Of a stretch of 39,874 nucleotides of DNA, positions 31,463-39,874 are shown piece by piece. The stretch is from Acidobacteriota bacterium. GTDB lineage: Bacteria; Acidobacteriota; Vicinamibacteria; Vicinamibacterales; CAVVIG01. The DNA lies in assembly GCA_025463215.1 (NCBI GenBank), contig JAOBWF010000037.1, positions 1-39,874 of the forward strand, read 5' to 3'. Position 1 is the first letter of the stretch. Every line of letters starts with the position of its first letter. The position numbers were made by a program, and so were the translations under genes. The notes under the pieces are model-generated. The model was not told where the DNA came from. It made no database searches and saw only the letters and a program-made list of their open reading frames with translations.

Positions 31463-31529
31463 AGGCCTGCGCGACGTGGGCCCACCGCCGTCGCCGCCGC
31501 TCGGTCGTCGCGCAGGCGTTTACGCCTGC
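31449..31529. terminator. Nested alternative hairpins between mutT and ygfZ
   Basis: TCGCGCAGG (31449-31457) pairs with CCTGCGCGA (31466-31474). GCCTGCGCGACG (31465-31476) also pairs perfectly with CGTCGCGCAGGC (31506-31517). GCAGGCG (31512-31518) pairs with CGCCTGC (31523-31529) around TTTA. These folds compete. The region lies between convergent stops and probably ends both transcripts without a T-run. Confidence 0.55.
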
Positions 31530-31550
31530 CGCCGCCGCTGGAGCGCAGCG

Positions 31551-32576
31551 CTAGCCCTGCGCCCCGACGAACGGCAGCGCCGTCACCGTCGCGCCCTGAT
31601 CGCCGACCATGACCATCGTGCCCGGCTCGAGGAAATCGCGATGGACGTAGGCGAGGGCGATCCCGCGATTCAGCGCGGGCGAGAAGGTGCTGCTCGTGAC
31701 CGCTCCGATTTCCCGATCGCCGGCGCGGACCGGCGCGCCGGCTTGCGGCGCCGTCTCGCCGGCGAGCGTCAACCCGACGAGCTTGCGCGCGACCCGGCCG
31801 TGGCCGCGATGCAGCACGCGGATGATCACTTCCTGGCCGACGTAGCACCCCTTGGTAAAACTGATGGCGCGCGGCTCGATGCCGGCCTCGAGCGGAATCG
31901 TCTCCGCGTCCATGTCACGGCCGAACACCGGAATGCCGGACTCGATCCGGACCGCTTCGGCGGTCGCCTCGTCCAGTTCGATCACGCCGGCCGCGACAAG
32001 CGCCGTCTTGAGCGCCGCCGCCTGCCCGTGCTCGACGAACAGATCGAAGCCGCCCTCGCCGGCGTCGGTGATCCGCGTGATGATGGCTGCGCCGCCCGTC
32101 CATTCCGCGCGCGCGTTGCCATGCTCGGGCATGCCGCGCAGCGTCGCGTCGCTGATGCCGGCGACGATGGACGCGGCCGCCGCCGCGGCGGCGGGGCCGA
32201 CGATCGCGATCTGCGCGAAGGTACCGCTGACGTCGCCGAGCTGAACGTCTTCCGAAAAGATGAACTGATCGAGCCGCGCCATCACCGTGGCTGTCACACC
32301 GCCGCTCATCGTCAGCAGCATGACGTCGCCGAGCTCGTAGGCGAACAGATCCGCAATCATCCGGCCCTGCGCGGTGAGGTACGCGGTGTAGCACCCCTGC
32401 CCGGCTTTCAGCGCGACGATGTCGTTGGTGAGCAGTCCCTGGAGGTAGGACGCGCGCTCGGTTCCGGAGACGACAATCCGGCCGCGATACGACCGGTCGA
32501 GAAACGCCGCGCGGTGGCGCGCCGCGTCGTAGCCGGCAGCCGAAACGCCCGGAATCATGGTGTTATGCTGAGACAT
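31551..32576 (-). CDS. YgfZ/GcvT-domain folate-binding protein
   Basis: The 341-residue protein is a relative of the aminomethyltransferase GcvT and of YgfZ, which needs folate to assist maintenance or assembly of certain Fe-S clusters. The YgfZ signature KGCYVGQE is at 242-249, preceded by IESGIPVFGRDMDAETIPLEAG, and the N-terminus has SYRGRIVVSGTERASYLQGLLTND. The start is ATG 32576, which shares a CATG with the ATG of the divergent gene, or the in-frame ATG 32558. An Fe-S role would fit the Fe-S proteins MutY and the HhH protein in the same window, but this is only suggestive. Confidence 0.9.
   Translation of the reverse strand: MSQHNTMIPGVSAAGYDAARHRAAFLDRSYRGRIVVSGTERASYLQGLLTNDIVALKAGQGCYTAYLTAQGRMIADLFAYELGDVMLLTMSGGVTATVMARLDQFIFSEDVQLGDVSGTFAQIAIVGPAAAAAAASIVAGISDATLRGMPEHGNARAEWTGGAAIITRITDAGEGGFDLFVEHGQAAALKTALVAAGVIELDEATAEAVRIESGIPVFGRDMDAETIPLEAGIEPRAISFTKGCYVGQEVIIRVLHRGHGRVARKLVGLTLAGETAPQAGAPVRAGDREIGAVTSSTFSPALNRGIALAYVHRDFLEPGTMVMVGDQGATVTALPFVGAQG
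32564..32569 (+). promoter_or_regulatory. -10 box of the alpha/beta hydrolase gene
   Basis: TATGCT lies 5 nt before ATG 32575 and within the first codons of the divergent ygfZ-like ORF, indicating a near-leaderless message. No -35 was recognised. Confidence 0.4.
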
Positions 32577-34260
32577 GCCCTCGCTTCATTCTATCCGCGC
32601 GGTGCTGGCCGCGCTGGCGCTGGCGGCGCCGCTCGGCGCGTCGGCGCAGCAGTTACCCGCGCCGCCGCCGCTGCAGGAAGCGGGCGTAACCAGCTTCACG
32701 ATCTTTCTTGGCGGTACCCCGGTCGGCAGCGAACAGATCGCGGTGAATCGCACCGCCACCGGCTGGACGATCACCAGCTCGGGCCGCCTCGGCGCGCCAA
32801 TCGATGCGGTCGCCCGGCGCGTCCAGGCGCGCTACACGGCCGACTGGCGGCCGCTCGAGTTCACGTTCGACGGCACCGTGCGCGGCGTGACCCAGGCCAT
32901 TCACACTGTCGTCGCGGCAACGACCGCGAGCAGTGAGATCACATCGGGCGGCCAGGCCACGCCGAAGGTCGACACGATCGACGCCGGCGCCCTGCTGCTC
33001 TTGCCCAGCAGTTTTTTCGGTCCCTACGAAGCGCTCGCGGCGCGGTTGAAGACCGCCGCGGCAGGCACGGAAATTCCCGCCTACCTCGAGGCGCAGTCCC
33101 CGGTCACGATCGTCGTAGGCGAGTCGTCGCCCGAGCAGATTCAAACCGCGGCGCGACTCGTCAACGCGCGCCGCACGCGCATCACGCTGGCGCTGCCGGC
33201 CGTCCGGCTCGACGCTGATCTCTGGACCGATGACACCGGACGCATGATCCGGTTCAGCGTGCCGCTGCAGTCGCTCGAGGTCGTGCGCGAGGACATTGCC
33301 GCGGTGTCGTCGCGCAGCGTGACGATTTCGCGGCCGAACGATCAGCGCATCAACATTCCGAGCAACGGCTTCTCGCTCGCCGGCACCGTCTCGAAGCCCG
33401 TGGCGGCCGCCGCCGCCCGGCTACCCGCGGTCGTCCTCGTCGGCGGCAGTGGACCGACCGATCGCGACGGCCTCGCCGTCGGTATCCCGATCCTCGGCCA
33501 GATCGCCGGGGCGCTCGCCGACGCCGGCTACCTCGTCATCCGCTACGACAAGCGCGGCATCGGCCAGAGCGGCGGCCGCGCCGAGTCGGCGTCGCTCGCT
33601 GACTATGCCGACGACGTGCGGGCGGCAATCAAGCTGCTGTCGGACCGCAAGGACGTCGATCCGAAACGGATCGCGGTCGTCGGCCACAGCGAAGGCGGCC
33701 TGGTCGCGCTGATGACGGCGGCGAAAGACAAGAGGGTCGCGGCGGTCGCGCTGATCGCCACGCCGGGGATGCCCGGCGCCGAAGTCGTGCTCGCGCAACA
33801 GAAACGGCTGCTCGATCGCTCGAAGCTGACCGCCGATGAGAAACAGGCGAAGGTCGACGAGCAGAAGAAGATTCACGAGGCGGTGATCACCGGCAAGGGG
33901 CTCGAATTGCTGCCGCCGAATGTCCGCCGGACGGTCGACAACCCCGAGTTCCAGGGGATCCTGATGAGCGATCCGTCAAAGCTGGTCCCGCAGGTGCGCC
34001 AGCCGCTGCTGATCGTGCAGGGGGACCTCGACACACAGGTCGAGCCGCAGAACGCGGACCAGCTCGAGGCGCTCGCGCGCAAGCGCAAGGGTCCGGCGCC
34101 GGTCGAGGTCGTCAAGATTCCCGGCATCAACCACCTGCTCGTGCCGGCGACGACCGGCGAATTCAGCGAGTACGCGGATCTCAAGGACAAGCACGTCAGC
34201 GCAGCGGTGACCGGAGCGATCGTGACGTGGCTGAACAAGACGCTCTCGCCCGCGCGCTAG
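32575..34260 (+). CDS. Secreted alpha/beta hydrolase
   Basis: The 561-residue precursor has a signal peptide (MPSLHSIRAVLAALALAAPLGASAQ), a beta-rich N-terminal domain of about 260 residues, and an alpha/beta-hydrolase domain from ~270. The oxyanion region VVLVGGSGPTDRDG is followed by the nucleophile elbow VVGHSEGGL (S372), an acid residue in GDLDTQVEP (D486) and the His in GINHLL (H520). This resembles the bacterial secreted S9-like/esterase proteins that carry a GGSGPTDRDG loop; ester or peptide substrates are both possible. The next gene overlaps its 3' end by 34 bp. Confidence 0.88.
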   Translation: MPSLHSIRAVLAALALAAPLGASAQQLPAPPPLQEAGVTSFTIFLGGTPVGSEQIAVNRTATGWTITSSGRLGAPIDAVARRVQARYTADWRPLEFTFDGTVRGVTQAIHTVVAATTASSEITSGGQATPKVDTIDAGALLLLPSSFFGPYEALAARLKTAAAGTEIPAYLEAQSPVTIVVGESSPEQIQTAARLVNARRTRITLALPAVRLDADLWTDDTGRMIRFSVPLQSLEVVREDIAAVSSRSVTISRPNDQRINIPSNGFSLAGTVSKPVAAAAARLPAVVLVGGSGPTDRDGLAVGIPILGQIAGALADAGYLVIRYDKRGIGQSGGRAESASLADYADDVRAAIKLLSDRKDVDPKRIAVVGHSEGGLVALMTAAKDKRVAAVALIATPGMPGAEVVLAQQKRLLDRSKLTADEKQAKVDEQKKIHEAVITGKGLELLPPNVRRTVDNPEFQGILMSDPSKLVPQVRQPLLIVQGDLDTQVEPQNADQLEALARKRKGPAPVEVVKIPGINHLLVPATTGEFSEYADLKDKHVSAAVTGAIVTWLNKTLSPAR

Positions 34261-35624
34261 ATCTCGCCCGCGGGTACATCGCCTCCCGCGCCGCACGGCC
34301 GGTGCGTGCGACGGCGACCCTCGGCGAGCTGCGCCACGCTCTGGCCGGGCCGCTTCCCGAACACCCGATCGATCCGACCGCCGTCATCGATGCGTTGGCG
34401 CGTGCGGTCGACCCCGGCCTCGTCACGACCACCGGCCCGCGCTACTTCGGCTTCGTGATTGGCGGCGCGCTGCCCGCGACGGTTGCGGCGGAGTGGCTGA
34501 CCGCGGTGTGGGATCAGGCGGCCACGCTGTACGTCATGTCCCCCGCTGCCGCCGTGGTCGAAGAGATTGCCGGCGCCTGGCTGATCGACCTCTTCGGATT
34601 GCCGCCGCACTCCAGCTTCGGCTTCGTGACCGGCTGCCACATGGCGAACTTCACGGCCCTGTGCGCCGCGCGGCACGAGCTGCTGCGCCGTGCCGGATGG
34701 GACGTCGAGGCGGACGGCCTGCAAGGGGCGCCGCGCCTGCGCGTCCTGGTCGGCGCCGAGGTGCACGTCTCGGTCGTCGCCGCGCTGCGCATGCTCGGCA
34801 TCGGATCGAACCAGATCGTGCGCGTCGCCGCGGACGATCAGGGGCGGATGCGGCCCGATGCGCTCGCCGCGGCGCTCGACGCCGGCGCCGCCGAGACGCC
34901 GACGATCATCTGCGCGCAGGCCGGCAACGTGAACAGCGGCGCATTCGATCCGCTCGATGCGATCGCCGATCTCGCCGGCGGTCATCAGGCATGGCTGCAC
35001 GTCGACGGCGCGTTCGGTTTGTGGGCGGCCGTCAGCAGCACGCTGACACATCACGTGCGCGGACTCGCGCGCGTCGACTCGTGCGCGACCGACGCGCACA
35101 AGTGGCTGAACGTGCCGTACGATTCGGGCCTGGTGTTCGTCGCGCATCCGGCGGCGCACCGCGCGGCGATGAGCATGAGCGCCGCCTATCTCGTGCGCTC
35201 ACCCGACGAACCGCGCGAGCCGATGGACTGGGTGCCGGAGTCGTCTCGCCGCGCCCGCGGCTTCGCCGTCTACGCGGCGTTGCGTTCGCTCGGTCGCAGC
35301 GGGGTCAGGGACATGATCGATCGCTGCTGCCGCCTTGCGCGGCGCTTCGCGGATCGCCTGGCGCAGGAGCCGTCGATCCGGATTCTCAACGACGTCGTCC
35401 TGAACCAGGTGCTGGTGCGGATCGAACCGGCCGGAAAGGACGCCGACGCCGCGACCCGCGATGCGCTGCGGATCGTGCAGGAAGAAGGCGTCTGCTGGCT
35501 GGGCGGCTCGCGCTGGCACGACATGGACGCGATGCGCATCTCGGTGTCCAACTGGGCGACGACCGACGATGACGTCGATCGCTCGGCCGACGCGATCATC
35601 CGCACCGCGAGACGCCAGGCCTGA
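34227..35624 (+). CDS. PLP-dependent decarboxylase/aminotransferase (group II decarboxylase fold)
   Basis: The 465-residue enzyme starts at GTG 34227 (MAEQDALARALDLARGYIAS), inside the 3' end of the hydrolase gene. It has the group II decarboxylase layout: SFGFVTGCHMANFTALCAARHE for the cofactor phosphate, WLHVDGAFG with the Asp that contacts the pyridine nitrogen, and the Schiff-base lysine K292 in TDAHKWLNVPYDSG. Relatives decarboxylate aromatic L-amino acids or glutamate. The substrate cannot be assigned, and some relatives are aldehyde synthases or act on other amino acids. It ends 40 bp from the convergent permease. Confidence 0.88.
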   Translation: MAEQDALARALDLARGYIASRAARPVRATATLGELRHALAGPLPEHPIDPTAVIDALARAVDPGLVTTTGPRYFGFVIGGALPATVAAEWLTAVWDQAATLYVMSPAAAVVEEIAGAWLIDLFGLPPHSSFGFVTGCHMANFTALCAARHELLRRAGWDVEADGLQGAPRLRVLVGAEVHVSVVAALRMLGIGSNQIVRVAADDQGRMRPDALAAALDAGAAETPTIICAQAGNVNSGAFDPLDAIADLAGGHQAWLHVDGAFGLWAAVSSTLTHHVRGLARVDSCATDAHKWLNVPYDSGLVFVAHPAAHRAAMSMSAAYLVRSPDEPREPMDWVPESSRRARGFAVYAALRSLGRSGVRDMIDRCCRLARRFADRLAQEPSIRILNDVVLNQVLVRIEPAGKDADAATRDALRIVQEEGVCWLGGSRWHDMDAMRISVSNWATTDDDVDRSADAIIRTARRQA

Positions 35625-35664
35625 AAGCCGTGCGCGACCTCCGGCGCGTCAGACAGGTCTGCCG

Positions 35665-36992
35665 TCACTCGTAGCGCAGCGCTTCGATCGGATCGAGGCG
35701 CGACGCCTTGAGCGCGGGCAGCAGCCCGCTCACCAGCCCGACCACCATCAGAATCGACGACGTGATCGCCACCAGCTGCAGCGACAGCACCAGGTGGATG
35801 TCCGTGACACGGCTCGCATCATCGAGCAGTTCGGCGAGAAACGGACGCGGGCTGAGCAGCCACACCAGGCCCCACGACACGGCAATGCCGACGACGCCTC
35901 CCGCGAACGTCGTCGCGAGCCCCTCCAGCAGGAACTGACACAGGATTTCGCGCGGGCGGGCGCCGAGCGCCTTGCGCACGCCGATTTCGCGCGTCCGCTC
36001 CTGCACGTTCACGAACATGATGTTCATGATGCCGACGCCGCCGATGGCCAGGGTCAGCACGCCGATGAACGTCAACACGACCTTGAGGCCCATGACGATG
36101 CCGCCGACGACCTCCTGGTTTTGTTCCGAGCCGTGCATGTTCACCGCGCGCGTGTCGGTGGGATCGAAGCGATAGCGCTTGGCGATGAATTCGCGGACCT
36201 GCACGATCGCCTTGTTCTCGAGCATCGGCGACACGGCCTGCCACACGAACGTTGCGACGTAACGGTTGTCGGACAGCCCGCCCATCGTCGTCCATGGGAT
36301 GAAGATGCAGTACTTGTCGGGACGGTTGTAGTTCGAGAGCTGGACCTTCTCCTCCATCACGCCGACGATCTCGAACGGCTGCCCAGCAATGCGGATGGTC
36401 TCGCCGACCGGCGGGATGCCGCCGAACAGCTTGCGCTGCACCTCGGTGCCGATGAACGCGACGCGGCGCCGCAGCCGGACGTCCTCGTCCTCGAGAAACC
36501 GGCCACCGGGCTGCGGATGCTCGGCGCGCATCGTGCCGTACGACGCGGCGACGCCGCGAAGCAGATGACTCGACTGCTTGTTGCCGTAGACGATCGGGAA
36601 CTCCTGCATGAACTCGGGGCTGACGTTCTTGATCAGCGGCAGTTCGCCGATCGCCAGCACGTCGTCAGCGGTGATTCGCACGCGCTTGCCGGCACGTTCC
36701 CCTCCGGCCTGGAGGCTGGTCTGCCCGGGGAACGACACGACGGTGCCATCCGAGAAGGCGCCGCGAAAGCCGGCGTCGAGCGCGCCGCGAAAGCCGTCGC
36801 CGTACGACAGCAGGACGACGACGGAGATGATGCCCCACGAGATGCCGAGCATCGACAGGGCGGCGCGAAAACGGTGATGGTAGAGACCGAAGCAGGCCTC
36901 GCGGACGATTTCGCGCGCCGAGACGAGCCCCGGACGCCGCGAGACCACGGGCGCCGAGGACACAAACGGCGCGGCAGGAGCGGCTTCCACGA

Positions 36993-36996
<4 letters not shown>
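35665..36996 (-). CDS. MacB-like ABC transporter permease (second of pair)
   Basis: The 443-residue protein has the MacB fold without the ATPase domain: a first membrane span (FRAALSMLGISWGIISVVVLLSY, ~40-60), a large periplasmic domain, and three C-terminal spans with NVQERTREIGVRKALGARPREI as the coupling segment. It ends in SRLDPIEALRYE. GTG 36996 overlaps the stop of the preceding permease (GTGA) and is chosen as start; GTG 36990 is also possible. An apparent longer ORF to 37440 is a shadow. It probably forms a heterodimeric permease with the upstream gene product. Confidence 0.88.
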
Positions 36997-38288
<1,292 letters not shown>

Positions 38289-38305
38289 CGGCCAGCGCCT
38301 TGTCG

Positions 38306-39514
38306 TTACGAAGGCAGGATGGCCTTGTCACCCTGTTTGAGCCCCTCGAGGATCTCGATCTTGGTGCCGTTGCCGACTCCCAGCTTGACCGGCAGCCTCT
38401 TGCGGCCGTTCCTCGCCCCCGGCGCCGCCATCTCGACAAAGGCGTTCTTCTGCGCGTCGTAGATGATCGCCGCCTCGGGCAGAATGAGCGCGTCGGCGTG
38501 CTCCTCGAGCACGATTTCAGCGTTGGCCGTCATGTTGGCCTTGAGCTCCTTGCCGGGATTGTCGATCGAGACGCGCACCTCGAAGTTGGTGACGTTGTCC
38601 TTCTCCACCCCCATCGGCGAGATCTGCGTGACCTGGCCGTTGAACACTTTGTCCTTGAAGGTTTCGACCCGGATGCGGGCCGGCTGACCGAGCCTGACGC
38701 GGCCGATGTCGGCCTCGTCCACTTTGCCTCGGACGAAGACCTGCTCGATGTCGCCGAGCGTCATGACGAGGGTCGCGTTGGCACCGAGATTCAGAATCGA
38801 CGACACCGGGCTGCCGATCTCCACGTCGCGCGACAGGACGGTGCCACGAATCGGCGCCCGAATCGTCGCGTTCGCGACATCTTCCGCGGCGCGTTCGGCC
38901 GCCGCCTTCGCCTGGGCAACCTGCGCGCGCGCTTCGGTGACCTTCGCCTTGCCGATCGCCAGCTGCGACTGGGCCGCGCGTTTGCGGTTCTCCGCCACGT
39001 CGACCAGGCTGTGCGCATCGTCGAGCGCCGACTGCGCGATCAGGCTCTGCGCGAACAGCGTCTGCGCGCGCTCGTAGGCGCGGCGCGCGAACTGCTCGTC
39101 CGGGCCCTCCGCTTCGACGATGTTCTTCTTCAACTGGGCTTCGGCGGCTTCGAGCGAGGCGCGGGCGGCCTGGAGGTTTGCCTCGGCGCCGCGCAACGCC
39201 GCGGCGAGCTGCTCGCGATCGAGCTCGACGAGGATGTCGCCGGCTTTCACCGCGCGATCGACGTCGGCGTTCAGGACCTTGATGATCCCGTTCGCCTTCG
39301 ACTTGATCTCGATCTTCGTGATCGGTTCGACCTTGCCGGTGGCGACGACCGACTTGACCATGGTGCCGCGCTCGACCGTCGCCAGATGGGACGCGTCGAT
39401 GTCCGGGGACGCCCCTTTCAGCGTCGCGATGCCGGCCGCGCCGCCGAGAACCACCACCGCGATCGCGGCGCCGATGTACAGGCGTTTCCGTGATTTTCGT
39501 GCTCCAGACGTCAT
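38306..39514 (-). CDS. Periplasmic adaptor (HlyD/MacA family) subunit
   Basis: The 402-residue protein starts at ATG 39514; an earlier GTG at 39520 is also in frame. It has an N-terminal membrane anchor (RLYIGAAIAVVVLGGAAGIATL), a barrel-sandwich/lipoyl half (KVEPITKIEIKSKANGIIKVLNADVDRAVKAGDILVELD), a long coiled-coil hairpin with Ala-rich helices (~105-210), the second lipoyl half (TIRAPIRGTVLSRDVEIGSPV), and a beta-barrel and membrane-proximal part. In the MacA-type tripartite systems such adaptors connect the permease to an outer-membrane channel. A possible TAAGAG -10 lies 5 nt before the ATG, with TTGAAC 19 bp further upstream. Confidence 0.9.
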   Translation of the reverse strand: MTSGARKSRKRLYIGAAIAVVVLGGAAGIATLKGASPDIDASHLATVERGTMVKSVVATGKVEPITKIEIKSKANGIIKVLNADVDRAVKAGDILVELDREQLAAALRGAEANLQAARASLEAAEAQLKKNIVEAEGPDEQFARRAYERAQTLFAQSLIAQSALDDAHSLVDVAENRKRAAQSQLAIGKAKVTEARAQVAQAKAAAERAAEDVANATIRAPIRGTVLSRDVEIGSPVSSILNLGANATLVMTLGDIEQVFVRGKVDEADIGRVRLGQPARIRVETFKDKVFNGQVTQISPMGVEKDNVTNFEVRVSIDNPGKELKANMTANAEIVLEEHADALILPEAAIIYDAQKNAFVEMAAPGARNGRKRLPVKLGVGNGTKIEILEGLKQGDKAILPS

Positions 39515-39520
39515 ACGCAC

Positions 39521-39623
39521 TCTTACGAGATCGGGATGGGGTTAGTTCAAAGACGATCGCGTCGGCCGTCCGCGCTCGGCGTGTCCGCTGAGTGCCGAAA
39601 GCTGAGAGCGCTAAGATACGGAG
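39521..39623. promoter_or_regulatory. Divergent promoter region (adaptor / FHA protein)
   Basis: On the plus strand TAAGAT (39612-39617) lies 6 nt before ATG 39624. On the minus strand the candidate TAAGAG (-10) and TTGAAC (-35, 19-bp spacer) precede the adaptor. Both start very close to their promoter. Nothing else was recognised in this spacer. Confidence 0.4.
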
Positions 39624-39874
39624 ATGTGGATTCTGCAGAGCGCTGAAGCGACGTTCCGTCTGAACTCCGGCGCCGTCAAGACGGTGGGACGCGCGGCGCG
39701 CGCCGATTTCATCCTCGACGTCGCGCTCGTGTCGCGGCTCCACTGCCGGTTGACCGCCGGCGAGGATCAGCTCGACGTCGTCGATCTGAAGAGCACGAAC
39801 GGCACCTACGTGAACGACAAGCGGGTGGATAAGGCAACGCTGGCGACAGGGGATCGCCTGCGAGTCGGCCGGGT
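39624..39874 (+). CDS. FHA-domain protein, N-terminal part (runs off the window)
   Basis: The visible 83 residues begin at ATG 39624 (MWILQSAEATFRLNSGAVKTVGR). They are a forkhead-associated domain that binds phosphothreonine peptides: the GR motif (VGRAARADFILD), SRLHC, and DLKSTNGTYVND. The rest lies beyond the window edge, so any fused domain (kinase, TPR, secretion or cyclase) is unknown. Its -10-like TAAGAT is 6 nt before the start, indicating a near-leaderless message. Confidence 0.88.
   Translation, partial: MWILQSAEATFRLNSGAVKTVGRAARADFILDVALVSRLHCRLTAGEDQLDVVDLKSTNGTYVNDKRVDKATLATGDRLRVGR

Overview
The window reads as a chromosomal segment of a high-GC, Gram-negative (diderm) bacterium. 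Outer-membrane assembly protein BamA, an Oar-type TonB-dependent receptor with an N-terminal carboxypeptidase-like domain, large FtsX/MacB-type 'ADOP' permeases and a squalene operon (hpnCDE) occur together, which best fits Acidobacteriota, perhaps class Vicinamibacteria. The taxonomy is inferred from gene content and style only. Genes are dense and no gap without a gene exceeds 300 bases. I saw no rRNA, tRNA, CRISPR array or prophage.

Layout. 3-3632 (+): end of a SirB1-like protein, bamA and a small lipoprotein. 3651-7568 (-): TonB-dependent receptor, then an endonuclease III-like HhH protein. 7803-13705 (-): a decaying export operon (broken ABC ATPase, intact 850-aa permease, truncated lipoprotein-sorting protein) followed by a LACTB2-like hydrolase and an M20 dipeptidase. 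13793-13999 (-): a 68-aa glutaredoxin-like gene interrupted only by an in-frame UGA exactly at the catalytic Cys position, almost certainly a selenoprotein. 14051-14910: a REP-associated transposase relic with flanking repeats. 14898-19980: thioesterase, a duplicated ThyX-like protein, peptide deformylase, Zn-ribbon NUDIX and a secreted TPR protein. 19983-26073 (-): thiI, class II aldolase, SCO1-type copper protein and an ADOP permease. 26089-26211: head-to-head octamer array. 26194-29274 (-): hpnC-hpnD-hpnE. 29294-35624: a membrane-anchored unknown, cobalamin adenosyltransferase, mutY-mutT, ygfZ, a secreted hydrolase and a PLP decarboxylase. 35665-39514 (-): MacA-like adaptor with two MacB-like permeases. 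39624 to end: start of an FHA-domain protein.

The most notable object is the UGA-containing glutaredoxin-like gene. A standard ORF finder breaks it into pieces and misses it. Also notable: the ABC ATPase has lost both its Walker A lysine and its reading frame while its promoter and operator look intact. Repeat arrays supply the stop codons of two neighbouring genes (the thioesterase and hpnE). A run of divergent gene pairs is separated by 25 bp or less, with overlapping -10 boxes placed 5-10 nt from both start codons, suggesting that leaderless bidirectional transcription is common in this genome.
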